Shown here in pieces: positions 52,003 to 54,325 of a stretch of 54,325 nt of DNA (positions are counted from its first letter, which is position 1; every line of letters starts with the position of its first letter). The notes below the pieces were generated by a model that made no database searches, was not told where the DNA came from, and was given only the letters and a program-made list of their open reading frames with translations. This DNA is from [Mycobacterium] nativiensis. GTDB lineage: Bacteria > Actinomycetota > Actinomycetes > Mycobacteriales > Mycobacteriaceae. The DNA lies in contig NZ_CP083986.1 of the NCBI RefSeq assembly GCF_020172685.1, positions 1,833,444-1,887,768 on the forward strand, given 5' to 3'. The position numbers and the translations under genes are program-made.

Positions 52003-52529
52003 CCGGCACCACCGTCTCCGAAGAGCCAGCCGCCGGCGCCGCCGTCGGGGTTGGTCGCGTCGCCGGCGACACCGTTGCCGATCACGAACGAGCCCAGCAT
52101 GGAATTGATCGCGGTGTCGATCTGGATGCCGAACGGGCTGTTGATCCAGTCTTGGAGCCCGTCGTGCAACGGCGTGTAGATCCACTGGTCGAACAGCGCG
52201 GTCCAGTCGGTCGAGCCCCATCCCGCCGACGAGCTCGCGGCCAGGCCCGGAAGCTGCTCGGCCCACGCCGCCGGGTTGAACCACTCCTGCACGTCAAACG
52301 CGCCGGTCAGCGGGCCGGCATCGGCCTCAGGTGGAAGTCCCGCACCGAACAGGTCGGTCAGCCAGCTGAAATCCAGGTCGGCGTGCGCCGGAGGCGCGCT
52401 GGCCAGCGGGGCCATTCCGAACGCCAGGAACGCTCCGACGGCGGTTCCGGCACCCAGCACTCGACGTCGCTGACGCGTCGGGGTTCGGCGTGCGACTTGC
52501 TGTCCCGTGACACGGCGCCCACCAGCCAT
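51078..52529 (-). CDS. PGRS-repeat secreted protein
   Basis: A 483-residue exported glycine-rich protein. An Arg-rich start (TRQRRRVLG) and hydrophobic signal end near PPAHAD. A head domain (about 50-150) has [20 protein letters not shown] and [12 protein letters not shown]; the body (about 150-450) is GGX PGRS repeats such as GGNGGAGG with interspersed [10 protein letters not shown]. No PE domain is present. The last ~33 residues (from APRTVLPP) are Pro/Ser-rich and are the antisense of the head of the plus-strand gene, so the natural C-terminus is probably missing. GGAGA precedes the ATG. PGRS proteins are exported and variable; their function is not settled. Confidence 0.8.
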   Translation of the reverse strand: MAGGRRVTGQQVARRTPTRQRRRVLGAGTAVGAFLAFGMAPLASAPPAHADLDFSWLTDLFGAGLPPEADAGPLTGAFDVQEWFNPAAWAEQLPGLAASSSAGWGSTDWTALFDQWIYTPLHDGLQDWINSPFGIQIDTAINSMLGSFVIGNGVAGDATNPDGGAGGWLFGDGGAGYDGSAGGAAGGEGGDAGFFGNGGAGGASGGGFTGGAGGVGGSFMGVGGNGGAGGDGGEAVSGGDGGAGGAGIGWLFGNGGAGGLGGDGGLGSTGVAGAQGIWSAAGGAGGLGGAGGSGGAGGNGGAGGSSSALLFGDGGRGGGWLLGRGGDGGDGGTGITGADGVARINAAGDDGADGGNGGAGGNGGAGGLLFGIGGRGGFGGAAGFGGNGGAGADGVAGHVDGWSGGAGGNAGVAGAGGRGGISGVFGATGSAGAAGDAVTGISGSGGAGGNAPRTVLPPRSAPLPPSIPAPPSPSSQPPAKPSM

Positions 52530-52629
52530 CGAGAGTCTCCTATCCGGACCCCCAGTGCGGTACAGCGATTTATTTATTCCTCACCCGAGCTTGAGTCTAT
52601 GTTTCCGGAGCGTTTGGTCAAGGAAAATC

Positions 52630-52645
52630 TGTGAATTTGTTCACA
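52630..52645. promoter_or_regulatory. CRP-type operator TGTGA-N6-TCACA
   Basis: TGTGAATTTGTTCACA is a perfect match to the CRP consensus TGTGA-N6-TCACA and is itself a nearly complete palindrome. It lies 101 bp before the ATG of the minus-strand PGRS gene in an unusually AT-rich stretch (52560-52660). The mycobacterial cAMP receptor protein uses this consensus, so cAMP control of the gene is likely. Confidence 0.75.
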
Positions 52646-52684
52646 TTTTTTCAGCTTGCTCGCCGGCGCTGGTGCCATGCCGCC

Positions 52685-54306
52685 TCAGCAAGGCGGTGTG
52701 ACTCCGCCGGTGCAGCCCTGCGCGCCGGTACCGCCGGCCAGGCCTTGCTGCCCAACGCCGCCATTTCCGCCGGCCGTCCCCCCGCCCCCGGTGCCGGCGG
52801 CACCGCCGGAGCCCGCGGTGCCGGCCGCACCACCGCTGCCGCCGCTGCCCCCGGTGCCCCCGGCGCCTTGCGAATCCAAGCCCAGCAGCACACCGGTCGT
52901 CGACACTCCACGGCCACCGTTGCCGCCGGCTCCGCCCGTGCCACCGGTGCCACCGGTGCCGGCGGTACCCCCGACTCCGCCATTGCCGGCGGTGCCTGCC
53001 GTTCCGTGCAGCGCTGTTCCCGCGGCACCGCCCTGACCACCGGCACCGCCGAGTCCGCCGGTGCCGCCGACCCCGCCCGTCCCGCCGACCCCGCCGTTAC
53101 CGCCGGTCGTGGTGCCGACGTTCAATGTGCCGGAGGCCTGGCCACCGGCCCCGCCGGCTCCGCCCAGCAGGCCCGCGGCGCCGGTACCGCCTTGACCACC
53201 GGCACCACCGAGACCACCGGCGCCACCGTCACCGGAGATCGACCCACCGGCACCGCCTGCACCGCCGGCACCGCCGACGCCGCCTATGCCCCCGGTGGCA
53301 CCGATGCCGCCGGTGCCGCCCTGACCACCGTTCCCGCCGATAACGGTGCTGAGCAGGCCCAGCAGCGCGATGGTGGAGGCGCCACCGGTCCCGCCGACTC
53401 CACCGGGCGCCCCGGTTCCGGTCGGTGCGCCCGCGACGCCCGGGCTGCCGTTGCCACCTTTACCGCCGTTGCCCCCGATGTTGGTTCCCACGCCGAGCAA
53501 TCCGCCCGCGCTGCCGCCGGTTCCGCCGGTTCCACCGGTCTGGATGCTGGTGGTGCTGCCATTGGTGCCGGGACCACCTGGTCCGGCGTCTTTACTTCCC
53601 GTCTGAGCTGAGCCCGTCGATCCACCGTTGGCGGTTCCCGTCGGCGGCGGGTTCTGCGCCGTCGTCCCCTGCCCACCGTTTCCGCCGATACCGCCCCGCC
53701 CGCCGTTGCCGATGTTGCCGCCGTCGCCGCCCCGGCCGCCCTGTCCCCCGGCGGCACCGGTGTTGGCGCCGGCGGGCTGGTCGTAGCCGCGGCCGCCGTT
53801 GCCGCCGTCGCCGCTGTGGCCGCCCGGCAGCCCGCCGCCGGCACCGTTGGTTCCGGCAGTGCCCCCACCGCCTGCGGTGCCGCCGGCCGCACCGCCGGCA
53901 CCGGCGCCACCACCGCTTCCGGCATCGCCGCCGCGGCCACCCGCTCCACCGACACCGCCGTTGACCCCGGTGGTGTTGTCCGCACCGACACCGCCGTTAC
54001 CGCCCACACCGGCGACGCCCCCGGCCCCACCGGCACCCCCATTGCCGTTGACGCCGACCGCGCCGGTGGCGAGATTGGTGCCGGCATCACCGCCGCGGCC
54101 ACCGTCGCCGCCCAGGCCGCCGATACCGCCGTTTGTCCCGGCACCCCCGGCACCGTTGTTGACCATCAGCACACCGGCGGTGCCCAGCGCCCCCACACCG
54201 CCTGCGCCACCGACTCCACCCGCACCGCCCTGGCCGCCGGCCCCGATCCCGCCGGCGCAATCGGCGCCCGGCAGGTCAAGGCAGTTCCCGCCGGCCCCGC
54301 CGGCCC
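52685..54306 (-). CDS. PGRS-repeat protein, 5' part missing
   Basis: An open frame of at least 540 residues made of GGX repeats (GGAGGAGG, GGNGGVGG), reading in from the contig end and stopping at 52685. Its tail is GCTGGVTPPC, and two more cysteines occur near the broken end (NCLDLPGADC), unlike the cysteine-free neighbour. The head and signal peptide lie beyond the contig. No start is given, since the first Met at 54196 is inside the repeats. Confidence 0.75.
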
Positions 54307-54325
54307 CTGTCTCTTATACACATCT
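54307..54325. other. Tn5/Nextera mosaic-end adapter left on the contig end
   Basis: CTGTCTCTTATACACATCT is exactly the 19-bp hyperactive Tn5 mosaic end used in Nextera-type libraries. It is the last 19 bases of the window and breaks the GGX reading of the PGRS gene. It is library sequence, not genome. Confidence 0.97.

Noticed and set aside
51200..54300. Regular short repeats resembling a CRISPR array
   Set aside because: The period is three codons of Gly-Gly-X coding sequence with no constant repeat and spacer lengths; these are PGRS repeats.

Overview
The window is high-GC actinobacterial DNA from a non-tuberculous mycobacterium. The evidence is a complete mycobactin core cluster (mbtA to mbtH), the conserved mycobacterial gene string hrcA-dnaJ2-rsmE-phoH-ybeY-CNNM-era-amiA2-recO-uppS, an MTB12/CFP2 antigen, a hemophore-like protein and glycine-rich PGRS proteins. 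The PGRS proteins here have ordinary signal peptides rather than PE heads, which would fit the M. terrae/Mycolicibacter group, but that placement is inference. The right edge is a contig end: the last 19 bases are the Tn5/Nextera mosaic-end sequence, not genomic DNA.

Region 1 (122-25069) is the mycobactin locus. mbtA and mbtB diverge from a shared IdeR iron box (1741-1759). Three unexpected genes sit between mbtB and the rest: a secreted protein of unknown function behind two tandem IdeR boxes, a cutinase, and a small NTF2-like protein on the opposite strand. A second iron-box promoter (7630-7648) then starts a stand-alone type II thioesterase followed by mbtC-D-E-F-G-H, all with start/stop overlaps, so probably one transcript. 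MbtB has no thioesterase domain. MbtE is a full two-module synthetase, C-A-PCP-C-A-PCP, and its second adenylation domain lacks the aspartate that normally holds the amino group of the substrate. The salicylate synthase mbtI is not in the window.

Region 2 (25106-32180) begins with an MTB12-like antigen. It continues with a possible two-carbon amine catabolic island. One arm is a sphingosine-1-phosphate-lyase-family enzyme plus an FGGY kinase on the minus strand. The other arm, across a 394-bp intergenic region, is EutB and EutC (B12-dependent ethanolamine ammonia-lyase) followed by a LysR regulator that lacks a normal start codon at the expected place.

Region 3 (32274-50654) is mostly housekeeping: heat-shock repressor HrcA, DnaJ2, 16S rRNA methyltransferase RsmE, PhoH, YbeY, a CNNM/CorC membrane protein, Era, RecO and the polyprenyl diphosphate synthase UppS. 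Lineage-specific genes are interleaved: an AraC regulator, two methyltransferases, a lipoprotein, an SDR-monooxygenase pair, a rhodanese next to a hemophore-like protein, an amidase, and a small secreted collagen-like protein between recO and uppS.

Region 4 (50749-54306) holds PGRS genes. A plus-strand PGRS head runs directly into the antisense of a complete minus-strand PGRS gene, which is either an inversion or an assembly chimera. A textbook CRP-type palindrome lies upstream of the minus-strand gene. A third PGRS gene is cut by the contig end.
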